Source: Symsagittifera roscoffensis (lineage: Eukaryota; Xenacoelomorpha; Acoela; Convolutidae). From it: a DNA stretch of 64,000 nucleotides. Location of the stretch: positions 42,313,777-42,377,776 of the forward strand of contig NC_087066.1 of NCBI RefSeq assembly GCF_963678635.1, given 5' to 3'. Below, one piece after another: positions 41,928-56,900 of this stretch. Below the pieces are notes generated by a model. The model did not search any database. It was not told the origin of the DNA and was given only the letters and a program-made list of their open reading frames with translations. Position 1 is the stretch's first letter; each line of letters starts with the position of its first letter. The position numbers were made by a program, and so were the translations under genes.

Positions 41928-44900
41928 GTTAGCTCTTCTATTTTTTATCGTGTTTTTGAGTAATTGGTTCGGGTTTTGAAGAAATTGACGGAATATTTGT
42001 GCTCGGTGGTTCTTTCTCCAAACAAAATTCAGCGATCAATTTCTGACGGTATTTCTGTACCATTTGAACATTATTGATTCCTTAAGCTCGCAGTGAAATC
42101 GATTTTTTGCCTGTGATCTTTTTTAGTGAAGTTAAGTAGATTTGAATGTGGGACTATTTTGGATAATTAATTCGGGCTATTTAGCAGTTTATATTAACGT
42201 GTATGTAGCCCAGGCGGAAATTTATGCCGACTCATAAATCATTCGAAATTGAATTGAGTAAAGCTAATTGTTCAAATAACGCGTTAATACATACGTAGTC
42301 ATAATGGTAATGATGGATTTGAATTATTATTCATTGGAGTAGCTTCCAAGACCCGGTCAGTTTTTTTGGTATCTCAAAAATTTAGCATGGCACAGTTAAT
42401 GAAGTTTGTGCAGTCACGACATAACATGCAGGTTAAACTGTCGATGCATTTCTCCATGGAGTAGTGTCAATAGATTCTCGTGAGTATTTCCTCGCATTTC
42501 TTCGAAATAACGATGTCTTGATTTTGGTAACGATTCAAAGATTTGTAAGGTATTTGGCTTTTGTCAAAAATCTGAACCACATTTATGCAGACAGAAGCAC
42601 TTGCTGGCATAAATAGGTTCTGCATGGGATGTTGTTTCACCAGTTTCGGCAATCTGAATAAATTTTTTTGACCAGTCAATATCAGTTTTTGAAGTAATAA
42701 TTCAGCAAAAAGTAGCACCACCTGCATCTCGTGATATGGCGATAATGGTCAAAATTGCCATTTCTCCAATCGGGCTTTGTAAAGAGCTCATTTGTGCCCA
42801 GGATTCAACTACTTGCTCGGTGCTGCACCTTCTCAATAGCTGCTGGGTCGAACTTGGAAGATTTGCACAAGGACGCGCGATAGCTAATTAATGGCACTTT
42901 GTTTGAAGGAACTAATTAATGGTTGTTGTTTGAAGGAAAACATGTTGCGAGTAGTGAATGCAGCATCGGTCGAACCGCCAAATACATCTGGTCAAAGTTA
43001 AATTTCCCAAGCAATAATAAGACTTGTAGGTCGTTGTTCGAGGTAAGTTCTTTGTCGTTCTCTTTGATTTGGTTCTATTTCACCTGTCTTCCATTTGGAG
43101 GGGAAACGCTGTTTGTTGACTATGGTGGTGAAAAATAAAAGCAGTGACTTTCAGAAGGAACTTGAGATTCTTGCCCATTCTATCGGGGCCTTTCGACTTA
43201 TTTCCGTTTTTTATATATAATTTCTTACTTTCTCGACGTCAAAAGGGAAGTGACTGAAAAGTGTCTCATTGTCGCTGTCGGTGTCAATTTTTGGCTCTTA
43301 CTGATTATTGCTGTAGACGGAATGGAAATAGTGATTGGAAAGTTCGGCTTTTTCTTGGTTATAACAAGCTTTATCACCGTCCATAAAGGTTCACTGTGCA
43401 CGCTTTTAGAAGGTCGAACACTATTCAAGTTTTCTTGAATATCGTTATGCTTGCGATTAGAAAGCGTTATCAAATCTGAAAAGACTTCGGATAAACAACG
43501 TGTTTAACAGATCAATTGGTATCTTGGTTCATAATGAACTCACGTTTCTACGCATCTCTGGTACGCTTAGTCTGGAGGCAACGAATACGCCTGGGACTGC
43601 AAAGGTCCTGGGTTCTAATCTGACCAGGACTTTTTTTTCAAACAGGATAATCTTCCTTGCAAAAATATATGTCTGCTTATGTTAAGTCGGCATAACAATA
43701 GAAAGCTCTGTCATTTTACCAAGTCTGATTTTGAATTATTTTGTTTCTTTTAATGTTTTTTTTCGACTAAATGGTTTCGGCTGATGTTGTACCGGCTTAG
43801 TCAATCATATTGTGTTGTTTCGGCGGCAAAAGTTTTCCTGTTCGATATAATGTGTTCTTATGAAAATGTATGGGATAGGTTTTTTTAAAACTTTTTTGAG
43901 AAGCGTTTGAAAGTTTTTTTTTCACTTTTTCATTAATTGATTCCTTTAGCTCGCAGTGAAATCAATTTTTTGCCTGTGATCTTTTTTAGTGAAGCTAAGC
44001 AGATTTGAATGTGGGACTATTTTGGATAATTAATTCGGGCTATTTAGCAGTTTATTTAACGTGTATGTAGCGCAGGTGGACATTTATGCCGACTCCTAAA
44101 TCATTCGAAATTGAATTGAGTAAAGCTAATTGTTCAAACAACTCGTTAGTACATACGTAATCATATTGTAATGATGGATTTGAATTCTTATTCAGTGGAG
44201 TAGCTTCCAAGACCCGGTCAGTTTTTTTGGTATCTCAAAAGTTTAGCATAGCACAGTATATGAAGTTTGTGCAGTCGGGACATAACCTGCAGGTGAAACT
44301 GTCAATCTTTTTCTCCATGAAGTAATGCCAATAGATTCTCGTGAGTTTTTCCCCGCATTTCATCGAAATAACGATATCTTGATTTTGATAACGATTCAAA
44401 GATTTGTTAGGTAGCTGGCGTTTTTTTCAAAAATCTGGACCACATTTATGCAGATAGAAGCACTTGCTGGCATAAATAGGTTCTGCATGGGATGTTGTTT
44501 CACCAGTTTAGGCAATCTGAACAAGGTTTGACTAGTCAATATCAGTTTTTGAGGTAACATTTCAGCAAAAAGTAGCACCACCTGCATCTCGTGATATGGC
44601 GATAATGGTCCGAATTGCCATTTCTCCAATCGAGCTTTGTATAGAGCTCATTTGTGCCCAGGATTCAACTACTTGCTCGGCGCCACCCTTTCTCAATTGC
44701 TGCTAGGTCGAACTTGGAGGATTTGCAGAAGGACGCGCGATAGCTAATTATTGGCACTTCGTAGCCTCTATAGGCATTCTTTTTTTATTGACTGCTGAAC
44801 TATTTGCGAGCTAAGAAGGCTTTCAAAGATGTGGCGGATCTGGATTTGGCTTGTGAGTGCAGTTCAAGTTTGTTCATGTTTTTGTTTGAGATCTTTCATG

Positions 44901-47900
44901 GCGTCTGTTTTCGGTATGTTGTTTGTCATGAAAACAGATGTGTTGCGTTTCAACTGGAGAACTTGCTTTTGCTCATATAAAGACCAAATTGAGCATAAGT
45001 TCCATTTTCGTTAGCATTTAAATTCAGCGTCATAGCCTTGTCTGAGACAACTTTGTGGCCATCGGCGTAGCAAATGGACATTGCAGTCGTTGTTTGGTCA
45101 TTTACATGCATGATGAACATTAGCGGGCCAAGTAAAGAGCCCTGAGGAACCCCATTAATTATTGAAAGTTCGTGGAGATGCAATTTCCGATACGAACCTG
45201 TTGAACCTGCTGCTCAAGTAGCTTTTGCGCAGTCCAAGGCAAGGCTCATCGAACTTGAATAACTCACCTTTTCGACGAGTTTTTGTAGGTTGACTTCATC
45301 GAATGCTTTTTCGAAGTCAAGGTACAGCGATTCGGAGTGTTTCTGATTGTCAAAGAGTAGATACATTTCATGCAGATAGCGTATTAGGTTGGTTGTTGTT
45401 TGAAGGAAACCGTGTTGCGAGTAGTGAATGCAGCATCGGTCGAACCGCCAAATACATCTGGTCAAAGTTAAATTTCCCAAGCAATAATAAGACTTGTAGG
45501 TCGTTGTTCGAGGTAAGTTGTTTGTCGTTCTCTTTGATTTGGTTCTATTTCACCTGTCTTCCATTTGGAGGGGAAACGCTGTTTGTTGACTAGGGTGGTG
45601 AAAAATAAAAGCTGTGACTTTCAGACAGAACTTGAGATTCTTGCCCATTCTATCGGGGCCTTTCGACTTAATTCCGTTTTTTTTAATACATAAATTCTTA
45701 CTTTCTCGACGTCAAAAGGGAAGTGACTGAAAAGTGTCTCATTGTCGCTGTCGTTGTTAATTTTTGGCTCTTACTGATTATTGCTGTAGACGGAATGGAA
45801 ATAGTGATTAAAAAGTTCGGCTTTTTCTTGGTTATAACAGGCTTTATCACCGTCCATAAAGGTTCACTGCACGCTTTTAGAAGGTCGAACACGATTCAAG
45901 TTTTTTTGAATATCGTTATGCTTGCGATTAGAAAGCGTTATCAATTCTGAAAAGACTTCGCATGAACAACATGTTTAACAGATCAATTGGTATCTTGGTT
46001 CATTATGAACTCAAGTTTCTACGCATCTCTGGTACGCTTAGTCTGGAGGGAACGAATACGCCTGGGACTGCAAAGGTCCTGGGTTCTGATCTGACCAGGA
46101 CTTTTTTTTCAAACAGGATAATCTTCCTTGCAAAAATATGTCGGCCTACTATATGTCTGCTTATGTTAAGTCGGCATAACAATGGAAAGCTCTGTAAATT
46201 GTCATTTTACCAAGTCTGATTTTGAATTAATTTGTTTCTTTGAATGTTTTTTTTATCGACCAAATGGTTTCGGCTGATGTTGTACCGGCTTAGTCAATTA
46301 TATTGTGTTGTTTCGACGGCCAAAGTTTTCCTGTTCGATAAAATGTGTTCTTATGAAAATGTATGGGATAGGTTTTTTTTAAAACTTTTTTGAGAAGCGT
46401 TTGAAAGTGTTTTTTTTTCACTTTTGCATAAATTGATTCCTTTAGCTCGAAGTGAAATCGATTTTTTGCATGTGATCTATTTTAGTGAAGGTAGGAAATT
46501 TGAATGTGAGACTATTTTGGATAATTAATTCGGGCTATTTAGCAGTTTATATTAACGTGTATGTAGCGCAGGCGGAAATTTATGCCGACTCATAAATCTT
46601 TCGAAATTGAATTGAGTAAAGCTAATTGTTCAAATAACGCGTTAATACATAAGTAATCATATTGTAATGATGTATTTGAATTCTTATTCATTGGAGTAGC
46701 TTCCAAGACCCGGTCAGTTTTTTTGGTATCTCAAAAATTTAGCATGGCACAGTATATGAAGTTTGTGCAGTCAGGACATAACCTGCAGGTGAAACTGTCA
46801 ATCTTTTTCTCCATGAAGTAATGCCAATAGATTCTCGTGAGTTTTTCCCCGCATTTCATCGAAATAACGATATCTTGATTTTGATAACGATTCAAAGATT
46901 TGTTAGGTAGCTGGCGTTTTGTCAAAAATCTGGACCACATTTATGCAGATAGAAGCACTTGCTGGCATAAATAGGTTCTGCATGGGATGTTGTTTCACCA
47001 GTTTAGGCAATCTGAACAAGGTTTGACTAGTCAATATCAGTTTTTGAGGTAATATTTCAGCAAAAAGTAGCACCACCTGCTTCTCGTGATATGGCGATAA
47101 TGGTCCAAATTGCCATTTCTCCAATCGAGCTTTGTATAGAGCTCATTTGTGCCCAGGATTCAACTACTTGCTCGGCGCCGCCATTTCTCAATTGCTGCTA
47201 GGTCGAACTTGGACGATTTGCACAAGGACGCGCGATAGCTAATTATTGGCACTTCGTAGCCTCTATAGGCGTTCTTTTTTTATTGACTGCTGAGCAATTT
47301 GCGAGCTAAGAAGGCTTTCCAAGATGTGGCGGATCTGGATTTGGCTTGTGAGTGCAGTTCAAGTTTGTTCATGTTTTTGTTTGAGATCTTTCATGGAGTC
47401 TGTTTTCGGTATGTTATTTGTCATGAAAACAGATGTGTTGCGTTTCATCTGGAGAACTTGCTTTTGCTCATAAAAAGACCAATTTGAGCATAAGTTCCAT
47501 TTTTTGTTAGCATTTAAATTCAGCGTCATAGCCTTGTCTGAGACAACTTTGTAGCCATCGGCGTAGCAGCTGGACATTGAATTCGTTGTTTGGTCATTTA
47601 CATGCATGATGAACATTAGCGGGCCGAGTAAAGAGCCCTGAGGAACCCCATTAATTATTGAAAATTCGTGGAGATGCAATTTCGATACGAACCTGTTGAA
47701 CCTGCTGCTCAAGTAGCTTTTGCGCAGTCCAAGGCAAGGGTCATCGAACTTGAATAACCCACCTTTTCGACGAGTTTTTGTTCGTTGACTTCATCAAATG
47801 CTTTTTCAAAGTCAAGGTACAGCGATTCAGAGTGTTTGATCTTGTCAAAGAGTAGATACATTTCATGTAGATACCGTATCAGGTTGGTTGTTGTTTGAAG

Positions 47901-50900
47901 GAAACCATGTTGCAAGTAGTGAATGCAGCATCGGTCGAACCGCCAAATACATCTGGTCAAAGTTAAATTTCCTAAGCAATAATAAGACTTGTAGGTCGTT
48001 GTTCGAGGTAAGTTGTTTGTCGTTCTCTTTGATTTGGTTATATTTCACCTGTCTTCCATTTGGAGGTGAAACGCTGTTTGTTGACTATGGTGGTGAAAAA
48101 TAAAAGCAGTGACTTTCAGACAGAACTTGAGATTCTTGCCCATTCTATCGGGGCCTTTCGACTTAATTCCTTTTTTTTTTCAATATATAAATTCTTACTT
48201 TCTCGACGTCAATGGGGAAGTGACTGAAAAGTGTCTGATTGTCGCTGTCGGTGTCAATTTTTGGCTCTTACTGATTATTGCTGTAGACGGAATGGCAATA
48301 GTGATTGAAAATTTCGGCTTTTTCTTGTTTATAACAGGCTGTGCACGTTTTTAGAAGGTCGAACACTATTCAAGTTTTTCTGAAATTGATTACGCTTGCG
48401 ATTAGAAACCGTTATCAAATCGGAATATACTTCGGATAAACAACATGTTTAACACAATCACTTGGTGTCTTGGTTCATAATGAATTCAAATTTCTACGCG
48501 TCTCTAGTACGCTTAGTCTGGAGGCAACGAATACGCCTGGGACTGGAAAGTTCCTGGGTTCTAATCTGACCAGGACCTATTTTTTTAAACAGGATTTTCT
48601 TCCTTGCAAAAAATTGTCGGCTTATTATATGTCTGCTTATTTTAAGTCGGCATAACAATGGAAAGCTCTGTAAATTGTCATTTTACCAAGTCTGATTTTA
48701 AATTATTTTGTTTTTTTAATATTTTTTTTTTCGACTAAATGATTTCGGCTGATGTTGTACTGGCTTAGTCAATTATATTGCGTTGTTTCGACGGCCAAAA
48801 TTTTCCTGTTCGATAAAATGATGTCTTATGAAAATGTATGGGATAGGTTTTTTATTTTTACTTTTTTGAGAAGCGTTTGAAAGCTTTTTTTTCACTTCTG
48901 CATCAATTGATTCCTTTAGCTCGCAGTGAAATCGATTTTGTGCCTTTGATCTTTTTTAATGAAGTTAAGGAGATATGAATGTTGGACTATTTTGGATAAA
49001 TAATTCGGGCTATTTAACAGTTTATATATTAACTTGTATGTAGCGCAGGCGGAAATTTATGCCGACTCATAAATAATTCGAAATTGAATTGAGTAAAGCT
49101 AATTGTTTAAATAACGCGTTAATACATACGTAATCGTAATGGTAATGATGGATTTGAATTATTATTCATTGGAGTAGCTTCCAAGACACGGTCAGTTCTT
49201 TTGGAATCTCAAAAATTTAGCATGGCACAGTATATGAAGTTTGTGCAGTCACGACATAACCTGCAGGTGAGACTGTCGATCCATTTCTCCATGAAGTAAT
49301 GCCAATAGATTCTCGTGAGTATTTCCTCGCATTTCATGGAAATAACCATATCATGATTTTGATAACGATTCAAAGATTTGAAAAGTAGCTGGCTTTTTGT
49401 CAAAAATTTGAATCACATTAATGCAGACAGAAGCACTTGCTGGCGTAAATAGGTTCTGCATGGGATGTTGTTTCACCAGTTTCGGCAATCTGAACAAATT
49501 TTGACTAGTCAGTATCAGTTTTTGAGGTATAATCAGCAAAAAGTAGCACCACCTGCATGTCGTGAGGTTGCGATAATGGTCAAAATTGCCATTTCTCCTA
49601 TCGGGCTTTCTATAGAGCTCATTTGTGCCCAGGATTCAACTACTTGCTCGGTGCTGCACCTTCTCAATAGCTGCTGGGTCGAACTTGGAGGATTTGCACA
49701 AGGACGCCCCTTGCTAATTAATGGCACTTCGTAGCCTCTATAGGCATTCTTTTTTTGACTGTTGATCTATTTGCGAGCTAAGAAGGCTTTCAAAGATGTG
49801 GCGCATCTGGATTTGGCTTGTGAGTGCAATTCAAGTTTGTTCATGTTTTTGTCTGAGATCTTTCTTAATTTTGCATAAATTGATTCCTTTAGCTCGCAGT
49901 GAAATTGATTTTTTGCCTGTGATCTTTTTTAGTGAAGTTAAGGAGATATGAATGTTGGGCTATTTTGGATAAATAATTCGGGCTATTTAGCAGTTTATAT
50001 AATAACTTGTATGTAGCGCAGGCGGAAATTTATGCCGATTCATAAATCATTCGAAATTGAATTGAGTAAAGCTAATTGTTCAAATAACGCGTTAATAAGT
50101 ACGTAATCATAATGCTAATGATGGATTTGATTAATTATTCATTGGAGTAGCTTCCAAGACACGGTCAGTTTTTTTGGTATCTCAAAAATTTAGCATGACA
50201 CAGTTAATGAAGTTTGTGCAGTCACGACATAACGTGCAGGTGAAACTGTCGATCCATTTCTCCATGAAGTATTGCCAATAGATTCTCGTGAGTATTTCCT
50301 CGCATTTCATCGAAATAACGATATCTTGGTTTTGATAACGATTCAAAGATTTGTAAGGTAGCTGGCTTTTTGTCAAAAATCTGGACCACATTTATGCAGA
50401 CAGAAGCACTTGCTGGCATAAATAGGATCTGCATGGGATGTTGTTTCACCAGTTCTGGCAACCTGAACAAGGTTTGACCAGTCAATATCAGTTTTTGAGG
50501 TAATAATTCAGCAAAAAGTAGCACCACCTGCATCTCGTGATATGGCGATAATGGTCCAAATTGCCATTTCCCAATCGAGCTTTGTATAGAGCTCATTTGT
50601 GCCCAGGATTCAACTACTTGCTCGGCGCCGCCCTTTCTCGATTGCTGCTAGGTCGAACTTGGACGATTTGCACAAGGACGCGCGATAGCTAATTATTGGC
50701 ACTTCGTAGCCTCTATAGGCATTCTTTTTTTATTGACTGCTGGGCTATTTGCGAGCTAAGAAGGCTTTCAAAGATGTGGCGGATCTGGATTTGGCTTGTG
50801 ATTGCAGTTCAAGTTTGTTCATTTTTTTGTTTGAGATCTTTCATGGAGTCTGTTTTCGGTATGTTGTTTGTCATGAAAACAGATGTGTTGCGTTTCAACT

Positions 50901-53900
50901 GGAGAACTTGCTTTTGCTCATATAAAGACCAAATTGAGCATAAATTCCATTTTTGTTAGCATTTAAATTCAGCGTCATAGCCTTGTCTGAGACAACTTTG
51001 TAGCCATCGGCGTGGCAGATGGACATTGCAGTCGTTGTTTGGTCATTTACATGCATGTTGAACATTAGCGGGCCGAGTAAAGAGCCCTGAGGAACCTCAT
51101 TAATTATTGAAAGTTCGTGAAGATGCAATTTCCGATACGAACCTGTTGAACCTGCTGCTCAAGTAGCTTTTGCGCAGTCCAAGGCAAGGCTCATCGAACT
51201 TGAATAACCCCACCTTTTCGACGAGTTTTTGTTGGTTGAATTCATCGAAGGCTTTTTCAAAGTCAAGGTACAGCGATTCAGACTGTTTGTTCTTGTCAAA
51301 GAGTAGATACATTTCATGCAGATGGCGTATCAGGTTGATTGTTGTTTGAAAGAAACCATGTTGCGAGTAGTGAATGCAGCATCGGTCGAACCGCCAAATA
51401 CATCTGGTCAAAGTTTTTCCCAAGCAATAATAAGACTTGTAGGTCGTTGTTCGAGGTAAGTTGTTTGTCGTTCTCTTTGAATTGGTTCTATTTCACCTGT
51501 CTTCCATTTAGAGGGGAAACGCTGTTTGTTGACTATGGTGGTGAAAAAAAAAGCAGTGACTTTCAGACGGAACTTGAGATTCTTGCCCATTCTATCGGGG
51601 CCTTTCGACTTATTTACGTTTTTTTATATACAAAATCTTACTTTCTCGACGTCAAAAGGGAAGTGACTGAAAAGGGTCTCATTGCCGCTGTCGGTGTCAA
51701 TTTTTGGCTCTTACTGATTATTGCTGTAGAGGGAATGGAAATAGTGATTGAAAAGTTATTCTCTTTCTTGGTTATAACAGGCTTTATCACCGTCCATAAA
51801 GGATCGTTGTGCACGCTTTTAGAAGGTCGAACACTATTGAAGTATTTTTGAAATTCATTACGCTTGCGATTAGAAAGCCTTATCAAATCGGAATAGACTT
51901 CGGATGAACAACGTGCTTAACAGAATCACTTGGTATCTTGGTTCATAATGAGTTCAAATTTGTACGCATCTCTGGTACGCTTAGTCTGGAGGCAACGAAT
52001 ACGCCTGGGACTGCAAAGGTCCTGGGTTCTAATCTGACCAGGACTTTTTTTCAAACAGGATATTCTTCCTTGCAAAAAATTGTCGGCTTATTATATGTCT
52101 GCTTCTGTTAAGTCGGCATAACATTGGAAAGCTCTGTAAATTGTCATTTTACCAAGTCTGATTTTGAATTATTTTTTTTGTTTTTAATGTTTTTTTTACT
52201 AAATGATTTCGGCTGATGTTGTACCGGCTTTGTCAATTATATTGTGTTGTTTCGACAAATTATATTGTGTTGTTTCATTTTTGCATAAATGTTAATTCAG
52301 TAGAAAACTACTCTACCGAATTTCAAAAAAATTGTGTAAATGCAAAGACCGCCTACTCCTCTGTGCGCCTGTAGAATTTGTTGGTCTCTTCACTTCACCC
52401 TACTGTCTATAGCTTTCAAAAGTGTCTGTGGGGAAGATTTTACCCATATTTTTGGTTGGATTTTTTCATTTTCTCAATAAATTACCTCCTATATTTATAA
52501 ATCTGGATTCAATGGGTTTTGGGAAGCTCCGTTGCATAAACGGCTAGCCCCCACATTTTTCCACAAAAGTTCATGGCCCTCGGAAGAGTCTTTTTGAGAT
52601 GATGCGTTCAATCAAAACAACAGGTTGTGGAAAGCTCCGATACATATTCACTACGACCAATTGTTTTAGGCAAAAGTTATGGCCCTCGGAAAATTCAATA
52701 CTTGGTTTTATGTCTCGAATTTTGAATTATTTTTGAGTTTTTGCGTTCAACCAGATTGTGTGAATTTATTCTGTCCAGCGGCCACGCCCAAATGATTCTA
52801 CACAAAAAAGTGCGATTCGCAGAAAAGTCTAATTTTTGATTTTTTGACAGTTTTTGGAAATTATTTTTCTAATTTTTCTCGAAGTATACTGCCAATTATT
52901 AGGTTAAGTGTTCGGTTTCAATCGAGAAACCCGGTTTTGAGAATCTTTCAATCGGCTTAATCTGGGAATCCCAATTCAATCTGAGAATGGTCATTTATTT
53001 TTTAAACTGGGCGTAGGGGGAAGGTTTGCCCCTTTTTTGAAAAATTTAGCCATTTATTTAAGCAAAAATTAGCTTCTCTGTGTACTACAGTCATGGGACC
53101 AAGGTAACCTTGACCCACTTTTGGACTTGTCCGTTTTCTCCAAAAGGATCTGCTAAATTTTAGATAAAGATTTCAACCGAAAGAACAGGTGCTTAAGCTC
53201 CCCTGCATGAACGGTAACTCTCTTGATTTGGTAGGGAAACCGCGATTGGCTTCAGAAAAAGTATTTCAACATATTCATCACAACATTATCTTAAAAATGA
53301 TAAAACAGTTACCTCAAATTTAAGCTTAGCCACTAATTTTTAGAAATGCAAGTAGTGGCGTATACAAGGTTTTAGCCGATATCAAATTTTGAAAATGTCG
53401 TTGAGTTTAGCTAAGTGGAACCTGATCCAAACTATATATTATTATTGGTTATAAATTAGATATTTTATCCCTTTAAATTATTAAAGACTAACCGATCACA
53501 CTCCATCAAACTAACAACCCACTTATTTGTAAGTGCTGAAATTACTTGTAATTTCAGCACCAGAGCATTTTGAATTTAACTTACAACCTAGTTGCTTTCT
53601 CCAAGAGACCGACTCGTAACAAACCAGTATACTCTAGATCTATTGAGACTAAGAGATATAATAGTAAAATTAAGATCGGTATTAGACTAAGAATTTGCAC
53701 GAATCTATCCGGCCGAAAATAAGATAGCGTGACGAGCAGACGGTGCACCTTATCTGAAATTACTCTATCCCAACTCATAAGTATGCCATTTTGGTTTTTC
53801 TAGCTCAGCAGAAGGCTTTTTTTCAGCAGCAGGCTTTTTTAAGTCAAGTAGACTTTAAGCTTGTTTGGAGTTGGTGGCGATGGCGTCATAAAGTTGCATT

Positions 53901-56900
53901 TGAGGTCTGCAGTATCAGAGTTCAGCTATTAGGTGTGTTGCCGTCATTTGAGAAGCGGTAATAGCGTATATGTTTGACGCATATGATCCATTGTTTTTCA
54001 ATGTTGCGTATATTTTGAAGTAAGCGATTTCTGGCATGAAGTCGCCAATGAAAACCAAAAGACAAATTTACCGAAATGAGCAATCATACAAATTGGAAGG
54101 ATCGTTTTGTCATGTTTTCCAGGAATCGTTTACGATTTTTTTTAGGATATTTTAGGCTATGTTTGATTTGTTTAGCCACCCACTTTGCTAGCTGCTCTCC
54201 ACTTTGCTCGTTTTGTATCAAATTTGCTGTTTACTGAAATAAAAATTGTTTTTGTCCCGACCATTTGCAAAATGTCGAGGAACTTAGTATTCGGGTGTGT
54301 TTTAGTTTTTTTTGTTTTCAACGCAAAATCAGGTACCACAAATAATCATTGGAATGGTTATACCAAATTGAAGCCCTTTTAGTCGTGATTCGAAGGAGAT
54401 TTTAAAATAAAAAAAAAATTCTCATTGAGAAAAACTGGTATGAAATTTTTGATTTTTATTTCTATTTTGAGCGAATAAAGTGAGCGAGCAGGCTTACAAC
54501 AGCCTAATTATGCTTAATTTAGGCCCTGAAAACGTGTTTTCAAGCACGTTAAATTAGTTTTTGGAGTTTTTAGCGCCATTTGGGAACCAAAAACTTCAAA
54601 AAAAAAAATTCAATAATTTTTTTTTTGATTTCTTTGTTTTTTGTCATTTTTCAACAAAAATTTTTGTCCGTTTTGCCTATAATACTATGACTGTCAAAAA
54701 TGCCTATTTTATAGTTTGTGTCAGATCCTCGCAGAAGATACACACATTTGAAAAAAAAATTGTTTTTGTTTTTAAAGGCTATAGTTGGAACATTCTGTGC
54801 TGCTTGCACAGTAACCAGCTATCCTTATTTTTTTATGCGTTGAATTTAAAAACGTTGATATCTGCGCTCTGTAATTTTCTCGAAAATTGAGATGAAAGTT
54901 TATTAATAGTATTACTTGTGGCAAAAATACATCTTAGGAAGCGATTTGTCTTTGAAGCGGATGAATTAATTCATCCTGATAGCATTGATTCTTCCGGTAT
55001 CTGGATTCCTCTGGAACGCTTCTTGTGTCACTTCTACCAGTCCAGATTGGAACTGATCGAATCGTTTCAAATCAGCTGCCACAATCTCAGTTCCCAGAAA
55101 CTCGTGTTCAATCACTTCACCTTGCAGACCATGAGCAAGAGTTGCGCATTCAGTGTCACCGAGTAAAATAGTACCTCTGTTTTTGAGCAGGAAAGTGTAC
55201 ACGCCTTCTGTGTAGACTGTGATGGCCTTCGCTGAGCTCGATTCAGCTGGAAATGTCCATTGACCGGCCTCGTTTTTTACAGGGTGCCAAGCAGTGGCGA
55301 CGAGGTTCTCATTAATTCGATACAGAAGTTGAGGTTCGTCGTCGTCGTAACAAGTCTTTAACACGCATTCTACCTCATCAATTAGACCGGCGCCTGTGAA
55401 TACTTTGTCACCTTTCTTTATCTGGTCAGCCCTTCGGAATTTTTGACCAGCCATATGGACCAAGCTGGAGCCCAGAAAGCAACCCGAATTAAAGTTCATA
55501 AATGAACTCATGTTTACAGGTGCTGCCCTGTAGTTGGATCCTCCGTAGCTGGTTCTAGCAGAAGGTTTGGGAGCTGGAAGCGTGATGAAAATTTCATCCA
55601 GTTTATCGCGCGTTTCGCTGAAAAGCTCACTGCTGTAGTGTTGGACTCCGGGGTCCTTGAAGTTGTTGCAGATCTGGTGCAAATGAGCCAGTGTGATTGA
55701 CAGGCAGAAATGGGCGCCCCATCTGAAGAACCACTCGTCTTTGGAAAAGGCCTCCGCTATCTGTCCTGTCAAGTCTTTCAGAAGGTCAGTTGACCTTGGC
55801 TCATTCTTATCCACGAGCTCCTTCAGTCGCTTCTCAAGAGTTCCAAGTCTTTTGCGGCCCTTGTTATTCAGCTCCCGTGCAGTGAAATTATGGCTCTGGA
55901 ACGTGAGCCCGCTGACGTCTAGGACGTCTTGGATACCCTTGACAAGTGCGAGGCGCATTCTTTGGTACTGGATATCTTCGCTCTGTTCAAGTTGTCTGTC
56001 CCAGTCGTAGCTCTTTTCCAACGTTTTCTGCAATAAAAGTCAATGGAATCGACATTAAACATATTTTTTTGCTGTATCGCATTTAATTTGCTTAGTTTTC
56101 ACATAAAGTTCACTGAAAAACGAATGTCCATCAAGACAATTTAGTACCAAAATCGGATCTACTTAAAAATCTCCCTCCCCTCTCAAATCGGAATGCAGCA
56201 AAATTAGAACTCGCAGTAGAAAGATAAAGTGCTGATTTACTGTTTATATTTAAAGAGGGATGGGTGGTGATTATTTAGTATATATCATAGTGGGTTGGGG
56301 CTTTTTAGTAGATCCACTAAATTTTTAACCACAGCTTAAATGGAATTCTTTTTATAATTTCATATTAATTACAGATTTCCCAAACCAACCTTATTTCCTC
56401 CAGTGTAGTATTTCAATGTTACATCCAATGAAGGCTTACTTTGACCCAGCAAACCTTTGACTTTCTTGAGTGGAAACACGACGTCCTTAGTCTGGCCGAA
56501 TTGAATCGATCCGAACGAAATCGCAAGACTCTTATCATCGGCTTGCGGACCGTAGGCCAAGTGATCGCCCTTCTCAATTACCACGTTTTTTCCGTTGACC
56601 TCGAGAGTCAAGTTATAAGCCGCAGTAGTAATATGGTTTGCAACAGCATTCACGAAGACAGTTCCGACAAATGAGCAGTCGGGAATGAAGGAATAAAGTC
56701 CGCCTCCAATTGAGGAAACTTCCGAGAGCATGACACTGTTCATGCTGTATCCGAAGCCGAAAGTGTGGATGCGACCGGGCAGACCTTTGTTGTTCTTTTT
56801 GAAGTCTTCAAGGGTCTTAGACTCGCCCTTTGCTGGTCTAAAACGAATTGAAAAATCAGCACACCGTGCAAAAACTTAGAATTCGCACAAAAGTAATGCT

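Larger units (their letters stand above)
42074..52260. repeat. Five-copy tandem array of a 2.48-kb unit
   Basis: Units: 42074-43936, 43937-46432, 46433-48906, 48907-49879 and 49880-52260, anchored on a TTGATTCC...GCTCGCAGTG block. The first unit lacks about 620 bases of the middle, the fourth is cut after 970 bases. Full units carry, on the - strand, a LINE reverse-transcriptase and C-terminus, and on + a tRNA-like core near the right end. Copies differ by a few percent with many small indels. Confidence 0.88.

Noticed and set aside
43250-43438. Hydrophobic 62-aa + strand ORF repeated in the array (also at 45723, 48109, 51339)
   Set aside because: Opposite strand of decayed LINE sequence; frame and ends differ among units and no signal of conservation beyond the duplication.
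43555-43630. Functional tRNA-Cys gene
   Set aside because: Stems pair poorly and the anticodon-like loop varies among the array copies.
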